Below, piece by piece: positions 25,790-35,132 of a stretch of DNA of 64,000 nt. Source of the stretch: an uncultured Reyranella sp. (GTDB lineage Bacteria > Pseudomonadota > Alphaproteobacteria > Reyranellales > Reyranellaceae); contig NZ_CAMFKM010000006.1 in the NCBI RefSeq assembly GCF_945957355.1, positions 1 through 64,000 of the forward strand. The letters are read 5' to 3'. The notes beneath the pieces were generated by a model that was given only the letters and a program-made list of their open reading frames with translations, did not search any database and was not told where the DNA came from. Each line of letters begins with the position of its first letter. Positions within the stretch are counted from its first letter, which is position 1. A program made the translations under genes and the position numbers.

Positions 25790-28663
25790 ATGCATCTCAA
25801 AGCCATATTTGACTTTCGGGAGTGGCAAGTGATGTTCGCCGAAGGTTACCTGCGCGCTGGTAGGTTGTCTGCAGCCGAACGCCTGTACCGCGCCGTGCTC
25901 GCCCGCTCGCCGTATCAAAAGTCGGCGCTGACAGCGCTGGGTAACCTGCTCCTACGCCTGCGACGACATGACGAGGCGATCGATGTCTGGCGGCGCGTCA
26001 TCGAGATCAGTCCGAATCAAAGCAGACCTTCCCTGCAACTGGCGCGAGCGCTCCATCGTAGCGGCCGTATCGATGAAGCGGCGTTGCATTACCAGCATGT
26101 CCTCGGCCTAATGCCCGAGCCGCCGCACGGCACTCGCAATTCTCTCTCCATAGAGCCGTTACTCCAGATGGCGCGCATCAGCAGACGCCAGCAGAGCAAT
26201 GACGACGCCCTCGAATACTTTCGCAAAGTCCTCGAGCATGATCCCAATCATGAGGAAGCTCTCTGCAGCTACGGCCAGATCCTGGCGGGCCGCGATCCGG
26301 CGGCGGCAGTCCGGCACTTCGGCGACTGGATGGAGCGGCAGGCGACGAATCCCGCGCCGAGAGTCGAGCTGGCACAGCTTTATCGACAGGCGGGCGATAC
26401 TCAGCGCGCCGAAACGATCGTTCAGGGCTTGCTGGACCAACTTCCCAACGACCGAAACGCCCTCGCCCGCATCGCCAAGTTGCTACCGAAAGACACCGGA
26501 TATATCGACCAGGCGCTCGATCTCTGGCGTCGCATCGCCGAGCGGGACCCAAGCGCGCCGTCGCCGCTGGTTCAGCGGGCGTATTTGCTGGAAGGTGCCC
26601 ACCGGCCCGAGGAAGCCGAAAGCGAGTACCGCCGCGCGCTCAGGCTCGCTCCGATGGATGCGATGGCCCTGACCGGACTGGCCCGCCTTCTTTTCAAACA
26701 GGCCCGCTGGAACGTGGCGGTCACCCTGTACGAGGCGCTGAACCGTGTAAACCCGCAGCGGGGCGATGCGCTGCTTGGCCTCGGTCGCTGTCTGGAAGAA
26801 CTCGATCGCGGCGACGAAGCTATTGCCGCCTATCGCAAAGTGCTGGATATCGAGCCAAACAATGCCAATGCCCTGCTCTACAGCGGTCGTCTTCTGAGGC
26901 AGCTGAACCGTATCGACGAAGCGATCGCTGCCTGGACGAAGATCTGCAAGCAGTCGCCGCAGAATGCCGATGCCTGGCACGAGCTCGTTTTCATGCTCGC
27001 CGCCGCCGAACGAGAAGGCGAGGCCTTAGCCGCACTCGATACCGCTGAAACTGCCCTGCCTGCATCGCCACAAACGTGGGTTCGTCTGGGCCATGCGGCA
27101 GAAGTCGCCCAACTCCATCACCGCGCCGTCGCCTACTTTGAACAGGCGAGCGCGGCGGAGCCCAAAGAAGCGGGCCACAGGGCGAGGCTTGGCCAGCACT
27201 ACCTGCGTCAGGGTATCGTGGATGCCGCCTTTCGTCATCTGCTCGCCGCCCGCGAATTGAAGCCAGCGGACACGAAAAATGCAAAGCAGCTCGTGGATGT
27301 CATACATGTCTTGAATCTGGTCGGCATCGACCATCGCACCCTTGCGGCCTCGCCCAGCAGCGAGCCCGTGCTGATACCTGAACGGCTGTTTCCCCTCGTC
27401 CGCGAAGCCGCCGAGCGTGTCGCTCCGTACCAGCCGGTGCCAAGGCGCATCATTGCCGTCACGGCATCTCTGGCCGCCGGCGGCGCCGAGCGGCAGCTAG
27501 TCAACCAGCTGCGCGGCTTGAGCGAACCGAACCTGAAACTGGACATCGCCCTTTTCTGCATATCCCTCACCCGCCGGACACGCAGGGACTTTTTCCGGCC
27601 GCTGCTGGCCGATAAGCCCGTGGAGATCGTCATCCCCCCCGACAAGAGCGTCGAAAAGCTATTGCTTGATCGGCACGTCGCGCCCTACGCACAACTCATC
27701 CGCTCATTCCCGCCGGACATGACCAAGCTCATCGCCTTCTGGCTTGGAGAGTTCCGACGCCGGCGGCCGCAGGTAGTGCATGCGTGGCAGGACAGCACCA
27801 ACCTGACGGCCGTTGTCGCGGCACTTCTTGCTGGCGTGCCGAGGATCGTCCTGGGTACCCGCAGCGTGCGACCTGACAACCCTCGCCGACGGCTGAAGAG
27901 GTTCATGCAGGAAGGATATCGGGCGGTGCTTGATCACCCTTCGGTGGTGTTGACGAATAACAGTCAGGCCGGTGCGGCCGACTATGCCGACTGGCTCAAT
28001 ATCGCACCGTCGAGCATCGAGGTCATCCACAACGGCATCGATTTCGAACACCTCGCCGCAACCGTCGACCCGGAGCGCACGGGACAATTTCGCAGGGACC
28101 TCGGGATACCTGAGGATGCGCCAGTCGTCGGCAGCGTCTTTCGCATGAGCGAGGAGAAGCGCCCCATATTGTGGATCGACATGGCCGCCGAAGTCGCTCG
28201 GCGGGAACCCCGAGCGCATTTCGTAGTCTGCGGCGAGGGGCCGATGTTCACCGAGATGCGAGACCGGGCAGTGCAGCTTGGAATTTCCGGCCGGGTCCAT
28301 CTGCCGGGCCGGATCGACGGCATCGGCTCCAGCTACAAAGCCATGGATGTTGTCATCTTGACATCACGACACGAAGGGCTGCCGAACGTGCTGCTTGAGG
28401 CCCAATCATTGGGCGTCCCCGTGGTGGCGCCCGATGTTGGGGGCGTCGGCGAGACATTGTGGCAAGGTGTCACCGGCTGGGCCGTGCCTCATGCCGATGC
28501 TCGCTCGCTGGCCGATCATGTCCTCTTCTGTCTACAGGAGGACTGGAAGACCAGGGCGCGGCGCGAGGCTCCGACTTTCGTGCGAGAACGCTTCAGCGTC
28601 GACGCCATGTTGCGACACACTCTGAAGGTTTATGATCTGTCACCTTTAGGTACCTCTTCCTGA
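25790..28663 (+). CDS. TPR-repeat protein with C-terminal family 4 glycosyltransferase
   Basis: 957 residues. The N-terminal 500 are about a dozen TPR units (AERLYRAVLARSPYQKSALTALGNLL, YFRKVLEHDPNHEEALCSYGQIL, AYRKVLDIEPNNANALLYSGRLL). The GT4 half begins near 555 with VTASLAAGGAERQLVNQLRGL and goes on with RPQVVHAWQDSTNLTAVVAALL, IEVIHNGIDF, GSVFRMSEEKRPILWIDMAAEV and the EX7E motif (TSRHEGLPNVLLEAQSLG). The same start motif occurs in the GT at 38675-40810, so the two are related. TPRs probably dock it to other assembly proteins. First gene of a plus-strand operon reaching 34946. Confidence 0.88.
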   Translation: MHLKAIFDFREWQVMFAEGYLRAGRLSAAERLYRAVLARSPYQKSALTALGNLLLRLRRHDEAIDVWRRVIEISPNQSRPSLQLARALHRSGRIDEAALHYQHVLGLMPEPPHGTRNSLSIEPLLQMARISRRQQSNDDALEYFRKVLEHDPNHEEALCSYGQILAGRDPAAAVRHFGDWMERQATNPAPRVELAQLYRQAGDTQRAETIVQGLLDQLPNDRNALARIAKLLPKDTGYIDQALDLWRRIAERDPSAPSPLVQRAYLLEGAHRPEEAESEYRRALRLAPMDAMALTGLARLLFKQARWNVAVTLYEALNRVNPQRGDALLGLGRCLEELDRGDEAIAAYRKVLDIEPNNANALLYSGRLLRQLNRIDEAIAAWTKICKQSPQNADAWHELVFMLAAAEREGEALAALDTAETALPASPQTWVRLGHAAEVAQLHHRAVAYFEQASAAEPKEAGHRARLGQHYLRQGIVDAAFRHLLAARELKPADTKNAKQLVDVIHVLNLVGIDHRTLAASPSSEPVLIPERLFPLVREAAERVAPYQPVPRRIIAVTASLAAGGAERQLVNQLRGLSEPNLKLDIALFCISLTRRTRRDFFRPLLADKPVEIVIPPDKSVEKLLLDRHVAPYAQLIRSFPPDMTKLIAFWLGEFRRRRPQVVHAWQDSTNLTAVVAALLAGVPRIVLGTRSVRPDNPRRRLKRFMQEGYRAVLDHPSVVLTNNSQAGAADYADWLNIAPSSIEVIHNGIDFEHLAATVDPERTGQFRRDLGIPEDAPVVGSVFRMSEEKRPILWIDMAAEVARREPRAHFVVCGEGPMFTEMRDRAVQLGISGRVHLPGRIDGIGSSYKAMDVVILTSRHEGLPNVLLEAQSLGVPVVAPDVGGVGETLWQGVTGWAVPHADARSLADHVLFCLQEDWKTRARREAPTFVRERFSVDAMLRHTLKVYDLSPLGTSS

Positions 28664-28743
28664 AGCCGACGGTAGCCCCGTCGTGCCTAGCTCCCGAGCA
28701 TGATAGTAATGCTTCGAAAGCGTATTTCCCCGGAGTAATCCTC

Positions 28744-29421
28744 GTGCCGCCTTTGGCCACTACCACTAGAAATCTATCGTTCCTCGACGGGTACCTGTAC
28801 AGGGTAATGGTCGATCTTTTGAAATCCGAAGGAGCTTCTGCCGGACTGTATGCCTTCTACGAGGATCGCATTGAAAACGAGGGCCGCGCCCTCAGCCTCT
28901 ATGACCGAGCAATCTTCGATTACGTGCTCGCGAATTTCGACCTTGTGGGTCGGCAAATCGTCCATGCGGGCATTGGTCTAGGCACGCTCGCCTTGGCGCT
29001 TGCCACAGCAGGTTACCGGGTCACCGGCATCGAGCAGGACGAACAAAGGTTTCGCATCGCCACCCGAGTGCAGGGTGCGGTCAGAGATGCATGGCCATCC
29101 GTAGCCGAGCGTTATGCGATCGTAGCTGGCGAATTCCCCACCGTTCTCGGCGGAACGGCATTGCTTGGACCGGATACGGTTTTGATCTTCACCAATTGCG
29201 GAGCGACTTGGCCGGAGGAACTGACAGCCCGTGTGATCGCATCGTTAGCGTCCTGCGGTGACGTCATCCTAGATACGCGTTTGTTCGGCCAGGTGAGAAA
29301 TTCTCCCGATGAGCGGCGGCAATTGCTCGACCGATTAAGGACCCAAGGGATGGCGGCGGTGCCCATCCCCACCTCGCCACCCGACTCGTACTACCACCAC
29401 GTGAAGAAGCGGCTCGGATGA
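28744..29421 (+). CDS. stand-alone divergent methyltransferase-like protein
   Basis: 225 residues. It has a Rossmann-type glycine loop (IVHAGIGLGTLALALATAGYRV), an acidic position two strands later (GIEQDEQRFRIATR) and the block VILDTRLFGQVRNSPDERRQLLDRL. The same arrangement appears fused in the proteins at 897-3026, 29418-32240 and 35133-37172; this is the minimal form. The usual acidic residue at the start of motif I is His here, so SAM binding or catalysis is not certain. A GTG start is supported by GGAG about 9 bases upstream. The stop overlaps the next gene's ATG by 4 bases. Confidence 0.75.
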   Translation: MPPLATTTRNLSFLDGYLYRVMVDLLKSEGASAGLYAFYEDRIENEGRALSLYDRAIFDYVLANFDLVGRQIVHAGIGLGTLALALATAGYRVTGIEQDEQRFRIATRVQGAVRDAWPSVAERYAIVAGEFPTVLGGTALLGPDTVLIFTNCGATWPEELTARVIASLASCGDVILDTRLFGQVRNSPDERRQLLDRLRTQGMAAVPIPTSPPDSYYHHVKKRLG

Positions 29422-32240
29422 CGATAGAGGGCCTCGCGGACCTGTTGAGGAGTCGCGGCTGCGAATCGGTCTGCTATTTCCATACCGATCATTTCGAGCC
29501 TTGGTCCGTGCGGATCGACGACGCCAGTGCCCGTGCGGTAGACCGCATGGCTGAGATGGCCCGGTCGAATCGCTATGCCCGTCGTCTGAGCCTGTTCTAT
29601 AATGTGTTTATTCCTTACAGGCTCGACAGCGACGGCCCGATCGGTCCGGCCGACTCTCATGTACCGGGCGATCGCGTCGTCTTCAACGGCCGCTCCGAGC
29701 GGCACGAGAAGCGTACACGCGATACCATCCGGCCCCTGATAGAAGCTGACAATCATGAAATGCACCTGCACGTCCATCATGAGTTTTGGACGCGTAACAC
29801 GTCGCATTTCGATCATCCCGTATCGCGCTGGGTGAACGCCTGCAGCACGTCAGAGGCAGACGGGCAAAGGCTGGATTTGCTGTTCAAGCTGTCGAAAGAA
29901 GCAATCGCGCGCGAAATCGGCCGACCATTCGAACACTGGGCGTTCATCCACGGCAATTGGGCGCTCAACGCTTCAGATCCGCTCATCTGCCACGTCAGTG
30001 ACGAGATGTCGATCATCATGCGTCATGGCGGGTTCGGCGACTTCTCGTTCCCTGCCGGCCGCGGCTATTGCGATCCCAAACTGGAGCGACCCTTTACCTG
30101 CAAGCCAATCGACCAGGTAAGAGCTTACGACGATCCTCGTTCGGACCCCCGGCCAGTCGATGCGCGAAGCAGAGTCATGAATCCTAGCCGGTTCTTCATC
30201 TGGAACTCGCCGATCAAGGCAACGCATTCATCCCTAGACTACTACAGCGCAGCGAATCGGACGCTGTTCAAGACTCCTGAACGCATCGTCGAGACATGGC
30301 TTAGCAAGTCCGTCTGCCTTGGTAAGAATCTCTTCATCAAGACACACGCCCATTCGATGAAGTCCGACTACCAGCTGGCCCAGGGCGACGGCTGTATCCC
30401 TCATTGTCATCCAGATATCATCGCAATCTTCGATTGCCTGGCGCGTGCCTGCGATCGAGCTCGCATCGAGCTCAAGTTTTTGACGGTCAACGAGGTCATG
30501 CAACATCTGCATGTTCTCGACAGCGGGCAGCCCGAAGTCCTCTCAGCTGCGCGCGTAGTTACAGCGCCGCCGCTTGAGGTGGATGGCCCGTCTGCTCGCC
30601 ATCCTGAGGCGCTGAAGGTGGCCGACGGGGCTGCTTCCAGCGAGGCCGCGCTTCCGCCGACTTCTCTCCATGCTGTATCTGTAGAACTTGCAGCCATGCA
30701 TCGTGCCTGGATGAAGGGAGAAGGAGCACACTTCCCTGTCGACGACCTCTACCGGACAAAGCTTTCCGCTCACGCCCCCCTGGAGCCGTACGAATTCGCT
30801 GTCGCCGCAGCGATCTGCGAACGTTATCCTGCTAGCGCTACTCGAATCGTCGAAATCGGCAGCGGTTGGGGCGGGCTTGCAATCCTGCTGGCACGGCTAG
30901 GATTCGAGGTGTTCGCATTCGAAGGCAACATTCGACGCCACACGGCCTGCCAGTGGCACTTCGATCAACAAAGACAGCGGTATCCGGCCTTGCAGGAAAG
31001 CCTCGTGCTTGCTCCTGCGGGTCTGTTCCCGGCTACCTTTCCAAGTACGGCTCTTGCTGAGGACAAGATCAACGTCGGCATCTGCACGAACATAACAAGC
31101 TCATATAGCGCAGAAAACTACCGTGCGATCGCGCATGCAGCGGCCTCGTTCGATGAGCTGATCCTGGACCTTGCTCGATTTGGCGAAGCCAGAAATGACC
31201 AGTCCGATCGCGATTCCCTGTTCGAGGTACTGAGGACAACGGACTTCAGGCCCGTCGAGCAGCTTTACTTCTCCGCACCCTACGAATACTGGCGCTTCCG
31301 CAGTCGCGCAGTCGGGACGCGCAGCGCCCTTCCCGTTCCGGTTGCCGCAGAACCGCCCGATGCGGTCGTTGGCGCAAACAGGTCTGATCGCATTCCGACA
31401 GTGCAGTTCGGCCCCATTGGCTCAGGCGGCCGATTGTTTTCGATGGCCGGCGATCAGCAGCTGACGACCTGCCCGGTCTGTAATTCGAAGCACATCGAAC
31501 CGTTGTGGCGGATGCCCGCCACAACCTTGCCGGAGCCCATCCAAGTTTTCGGCGGATATTTCGACCAAATACCGACTTTGCAAGTCCCAGCCACGTTGTA
31601 CGGCTTCGACTTCTGCAATGGCTGCGAGAGCATCTTCCTCAATCCCGTGCCCAGCCGCCAAAAAGAAGGCTATCGCAAGACCGACCACTACATCCGCAAG
31701 ATGCAGACGGCGGCTGAGTGGAAAGGCTACGAGGATGCATATGACAGGTTCGCCCGCTGGATTCCGGCCGAGGCAACGGTAATGGTCGATGCCGCGTGCG
31801 GGGTAGGCCAGTATCTCGAAGTAACGCGCCAGCGCAAGACGCACCGATGGCGACGATTGGTCGGCCTCGAACTGGCCGAGAAGTATGTCGCCCATATGCG
31901 TGACCAAGGCCTCGAGGCGCATGTCTTCGATGTCGATAGTGACGACATACTCGCAATTCTCGACGCTGACAGCGTCGATTTCATTAGCTTCTGTGAGGCC
32001 TTCGAGCACGTCGAGCGTCCACTCGATGCCTTACGCAAGCTACTGACCGTCCTGCGTCCTGGTGGACGGCTCTTTTTCACTGCGCAACGTTATGGTGAGG
32101 ATGTTCAGGCGGCAGTGCGTCCCGGCGAACCGATCTACATCGGCACCAAGGTCGTGAACGACCTGCCGCGACACCTCGGGTGCCGGATCGTCAACATGAC
32201 GACCAGCCGCATGCGCTATTACATCGTGCTGGAGAAATAG
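29418..32240 (+). CDS. three-domain fusion: deacetylase-like, methyltransferase-like, zinc-ribbon methyltransferase
   Basis: 940 residues. The first 370 look like a distant polysaccharide deacetylase barrel with clustered His and Asp: CYFHTDHFEPWSV, HEMHLHVHHEFW, HWAFIHGNWALN and FIKTHAHSMKSDY. The middle, about 425-640, is the recurring methyltransferase-like domain (RIVEIGSGWGGLAILLARLG, FAFEGNIRRH, LILDLARFGEARND). The last 270 hold a zinc-ribbon (CPVCNSKHIEPL and CNGCESIFLNPVP) and a conventional methyltransferase (DAACGVGQYLEVT, DFISFCEAFEHVERPLDALRKL), like the C-methyltransferases of modified sugars. Start overlaps the previous stop (ATGA); the next gene starts 4 bases after the stop. 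Tight coupling suggests action on one substrate. Confidence 0.8.
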   Translation: MTIEGLADLLRSRGCESVCYFHTDHFEPWSVRIDDASARAVDRMAEMARSNRYARRLSLFYNVFIPYRLDSDGPIGPADSHVPGDRVVFNGRSERHEKRTRDTIRPLIEADNHEMHLHVHHEFWTRNTSHFDHPVSRWVNACSTSEADGQRLDLLFKLSKEAIAREIGRPFEHWAFIHGNWALNASDPLICHVSDEMSIIMRHGGFGDFSFPAGRGYCDPKLERPFTCKPIDQVRAYDDPRSDPRPVDARSRVMNPSRFFIWNSPIKATHSSLDYYSAANRTLFKTPERIVETWLSKSVCLGKNLFIKTHAHSMKSDYQLAQGDGCIPHCHPDIIAIFDCLARACDRARIELKFLTVNEVMQHLHVLDSGQPEVLSAARVVTAPPLEVDGPSARHPEALKVADGAASSEAALPPTSLHAVSVELAAMHRAWMKGEGAHFPVDDLYRTKLSAHAPLEPYEFAVAAAICERYPASATRIVEIGSGWGGLAILLARLGFEVFAFEGNIRRHTACQWHFDQQRQRYPALQESLVLAPAGLFPATFPSTALAEDKINVGICTNITSSYSAENYRAIAHAAASFDELILDLARFGEARNDQSDRDSLFEVLRTTDFRPVEQLYFSAPYEYWRFRSRAVGTRSALPVPVAAEPPDAVVGANRSDRIPTVQFGPIGSGGRLFSMAGDQQLTTCPVCNSKHIEPLWRMPATTLPEPIQVFGGYFDQIPTLQVPATLYGFDFCNGCESIFLNPVPSRQKEGYRKTDHYIRKMQTAAEWKGYEDAYDRFARWIPAEATVMVDAACGVGQYLEVTRQRKTHRWRRLVGLELAEKYVAHMRDQGLEAHVFDVDSDDILAILDADSVDFISFCEAFEHVERPLDALRKLLTVLRPGGRLFFTAQRYGEDVQAAVRPGEPIYIGTKVVNDLPRHLGCRIVNMTTSRMRYYIVLEK

Positions 32241-32244
32241 ACTA

Positions 32245-34188
32245 ATGTGCGGACTCGCTGCCGCTTTGCTAATACAGCCTGGCGAATTACCTCAATCAGA
32301 GCTGCATCGCCGCGGCCTTGCGATGGCGGATATGCTGCGGCATCGCGGCCCGGACGGGGAAGGCGTGTGGACTGACGTTGGCGTCGTGCTGGCGCACCGG
32401 CGGCTGGCAATCATCGACACATCGGCCGCCGCCCACCAGCCGATGCATGACGTTAGCAGCACGGTCCACGTCATATTTAATGGCGCTATCTACAATTTCA
32501 GGGAGCTGCGTAGCGAACTGATCACTGCCGGCTATCACTTCCGTAGCACTGGCGACACCGAGGTCATTGTCAACGGCTACCGCGAATGGGGCACTGGCCT
32601 CTTCCAGCGGCTGGTCGGCATGTTCGCAATCGTAATCTGGGATTCGCATGCCGAGCGCCTGGTCGCGGCGCGCGATCGCTTCGGCGAAAAGCCGTTGCAC
32701 TACCTGGAGCGACCCGACGGCATCCTCTTCGGCTCTGAGATCAAGGCCATCCTCACCTGGCCGGGCGTGCTGCGCCGGCCCAATCCGTCAGCTCTCCACG
32801 AGTTTCTGAGCTTCAGCTATACGATCGGGACTGAAACCGCCTTCGGCGGTATAAAGCGGCTGCCACCGGCTCATCTAATGGTGTGTGAGCGTGGACGGCC
32901 CCCGCTGCTGCAGCGCTATTGGCAGCTTCCGCCCGCCGGCGAAAATCCAGTTACCGGCAGTCCCGCTGACCTTAAGCGCGAACTGATCGACCGCATCCGT
33001 CACGCCGTCACCCTGTGCCGGGTTGCCGACGTGCCACTTGGCGCGTTTCTGTCGGGCGGCGTCGATTCGAGCGCCGTCGTGGCGATGATGGCGCCGACCC
33101 ACGAAGGTCCAATCGAAACCTTCTCGTCAGGTTTCGGCTTTGGCGACTATGACGAGACGCGCTATGCCACGCTGGTCGCCGAGCGATACCGGACCAACCA
33201 TCACGTCTTCACCTACGACAGCAAGATCGTCAGTAGCTTGGGCAAGCTTGCCTGGCATTACGACGAGCCATTCGCGGATTCATCGGCTCTGGTAACCTAC
33301 GCGCTGTCGCGTGAGACGCGCCAGGTGGTGACCGTGGCGCTGACCGGCGACGGCGCCGACGAGACCCTGCTGGGCTACGCGAGATATTTCCGGTTCGGCA
33401 CCCAGATGTCGCGGAACGCTGGCGGTCGGCAGCTCCCGGAGCTCTATGCGACGAGCGGCCTCGCCGCCCATCGAACGGCGGCTGGCGACACCTACGGCTA
33501 CCTCATGGAGACGTTCCGCGAGCGACAGAAGCTCGCTGGCTACGACCTGGCACTGCTACCTAGCCTCGATCGTTGCACCTATGACAGCCTGGCGGTCCAC
33601 GTCGTGGACGGCCTAACCAGGGCGGAGCAAGCCGGCCGGATTGATCTCGAGACCTACCTGCCCTGCGATCTGCTGACCAAGGTAGATATCGCCGCAATGG
33701 CGCACGGCCTAGAGACCCGCGCGCCCTTCCTCAACCACGAGCTGGTCGAATGGGTTTCCCGCATCCCAGGCGACCTCAAGGTGTGGGATAACGAAGGTAA
33801 GGCGCTGCTGAAATCGGCACTCGAACCCTTCGTGCCACACGAATGCATGTATCGGCCCAAAGTCGGTTTCCGCGTGCCGATCGCCAAGATGATGCGCGAA
33901 GAGCTGCGAAAAGCGACCGAGGCTTTCCTACTGAGTGAGCGATTCGCCGATCGCCGCCTCGTGCGCCGTGAATTCGTGCAGCAGATGCTCGCGGAGCATG
34001 TGACACAACGACAGGAGCATGGCACGCGACTGTGGGCCCTGCTCATGCTCGAGATGTGGTTTAGAACCTGGATCGACAACGACAGCAACCAGCCCGTATG
34101 CGACGCTGACAATCCATTCGCCGAGCTCTTCGCACCGGCTGTCGCGCGCCAATCTGAAGTAGCTGAGAGGCATGGACTGAAGATCTAG
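32245..34188 (+). CDS. asnB: asparagine synthase (glutamine-hydrolysing) family amidotransferase
   Basis: 647 residues. Cys follows the initiator Met (MCGLAAALL), giving the N-terminal glutaminase, with MLRHRGPDGEGVW, LAHRRLAIID, IFNGAIYNFRELR and ARDRFGEKPLHY. The synthetase half has the pyrophosphate-binding loop GAFLSGGVDSSAVVAMM at about residue 270 and TGDGADETLLGY, ending VDIAAMAHGLETRAPFLNHELVEW. It transfers ammonia from glutamine to a carboxylate activated with ATP. In a polysaccharide operon this family often amidates a uronic acid, as WbpS-like proteins are thought to do; whether the substrate here is aspartate or a sugar acid cannot be told from sequence. The stop TAG touches the next gene's GTG. 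Confidence 0.93.
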   Translation: MCGLAAALLIQPGELPQSELHRRGLAMADMLRHRGPDGEGVWTDVGVVLAHRRLAIIDTSAAAHQPMHDVSSTVHVIFNGAIYNFRELRSELITAGYHFRSTGDTEVIVNGYREWGTGLFQRLVGMFAIVIWDSHAERLVAARDRFGEKPLHYLERPDGILFGSEIKAILTWPGVLRRPNPSALHEFLSFSYTIGTETAFGGIKRLPPAHLMVCERGRPPLLQRYWQLPPAGENPVTGSPADLKRELIDRIRHAVTLCRVADVPLGAFLSGGVDSSAVVAMMAPTHEGPIETFSSGFGFGDYDETRYATLVAERYRTNHHVFTYDSKIVSSLGKLAWHYDEPFADSSALVTYALSRETRQVVTVALTGDGADETLLGYARYFRFGTQMSRNAGGRQLPELYATSGLAAHRTAAGDTYGYLMETFRERQKLAGYDLALLPSLDRCTYDSLAVHVVDGLTRAEQAGRIDLETYLPCDLLTKVDIAAMAHGLETRAPFLNHELVEWVSRIPGDLKVWDNEGKALLKSALEPFVPHECMYRPKVGFRVPIAKMMREELRKATEAFLLSERFADRRLVRREFVQQMLAEHVTQRQEHGTRLWALLMLEMWFRTWIDNDSNQPVCDADNPFAELFAPAVARQSEVAERHGLKI

Positions 34189-34946
34189 TGCTTGAGATGA
34201 ACTCGACGCAAACAATCCTCGAGCGAACGCTCAAAGACGCTTTGAGATGGAACCCACGGCGCAGGGAGATCATGCGGGACCTGCTGGCGCTGATGGCGAC
34301 CGTTGACGGCCCTCGCCTGAATATCCTTCGCGAAAAGTACGCGGATGCGACCCGTACTGCCGATGCCGCAGCCGGCTACAAGTATCTTGATGTCGCCCTC
34401 TACGCCTTACAGAAGCTGTTGCTTGCGCACGAGCTCGGTCTGGAGGGCGGGCTGCCCCGCCGCGTGCTGGATATCGGTACGGGCGGCGGTCACTTCCCGT
34501 TCGTCTGCCGCTTCTTCGGCCATCGAGTGGTCGGGATCGATATCCGTAGCGAACTCTACGAGAGCATCGCTGCATGCCTTGGCGTCCAGCGCACTATTGT
34601 CCGCGTTACCCCGCTAACACCGATGCCTGACCTGGGTGAGAAGTTCGACGTGATCACTGCTTGCGATATCACGTTCAACGACAAGGATGACCAGGATGGC
34701 CGGCGTGTCTACTGGACGCTGGCAGAATGGCGGTTCTTCATGAACGATCTCTTCGCCAACCATCTCCAGTATCCTGGTGTGCTCTACTTCAAGCTCAACA
34801 AGCAATGGCAAAGAGGACTCTTTGGCTCCGATCGCCTCGTGTTCAATCGCGACCTTCTAACGATGGCCGCCCGCAATGGCGCGGCGATCAGCCGCCGCCG
34901 CGGTACGGTGAAATTCACTCTCACCTCGCGACGGGAGGTCCGGTAA
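34188..34946 (+). CDS. SAM-dependent methyltransferase
   Basis: 252 residues with motif I VLDIGTGGGHFPFVCRFFG, the acidic HRVVGIDIRSELYE and DVITACDITFNDKD. C-terminal text (EWRFFMNDLFANHLQYPGVLYFKLNK) is not assignable to a known acceptor class. GTG at 34188 overlaps the asnB stop; ATG at 34197 is an equally good start. It is the last gene of the plus-strand operon and faces the capsule-export operon across about 190 bases. Confidence 0.8.
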   Translation: MLEMNSTQTILERTLKDALRWNPRRREIMRDLLALMATVDGPRLNILREKYADATRTADAAAGYKYLDVALYALQKLLLAHELGLEGGLPRRVLDIGTGGGHFPFVCRFFGHRVVGIDIRSELYESIAACLGVQRTIVRVTPLTPMPDLGEKFDVITACDITFNDKDDQDGRRVYWTLAEWRFFMNDLFANHLQYPGVLYFKLNKQWQRGLFGSDRLVFNRDLLTMAARNGAAISRRRGTVKFTLTSRREVR

Positions 34947-35132
34947 TCGTGTGCCCACTACCGCCCAGAAAGGTATGCTTAAAGTAAGGGCACAGGCGAT
35001 ACCGGTACAGCACGGCAAGATGCCACACGTAGCCGTCGGCCCGGTCGACTTGCAGCCGAGCCGCTGAGCTGAAAAGAGACCTGACTGACGGCACGTGGCA
35101 TTCCAGACCGCCTTTCTCCTCTACATACATCC

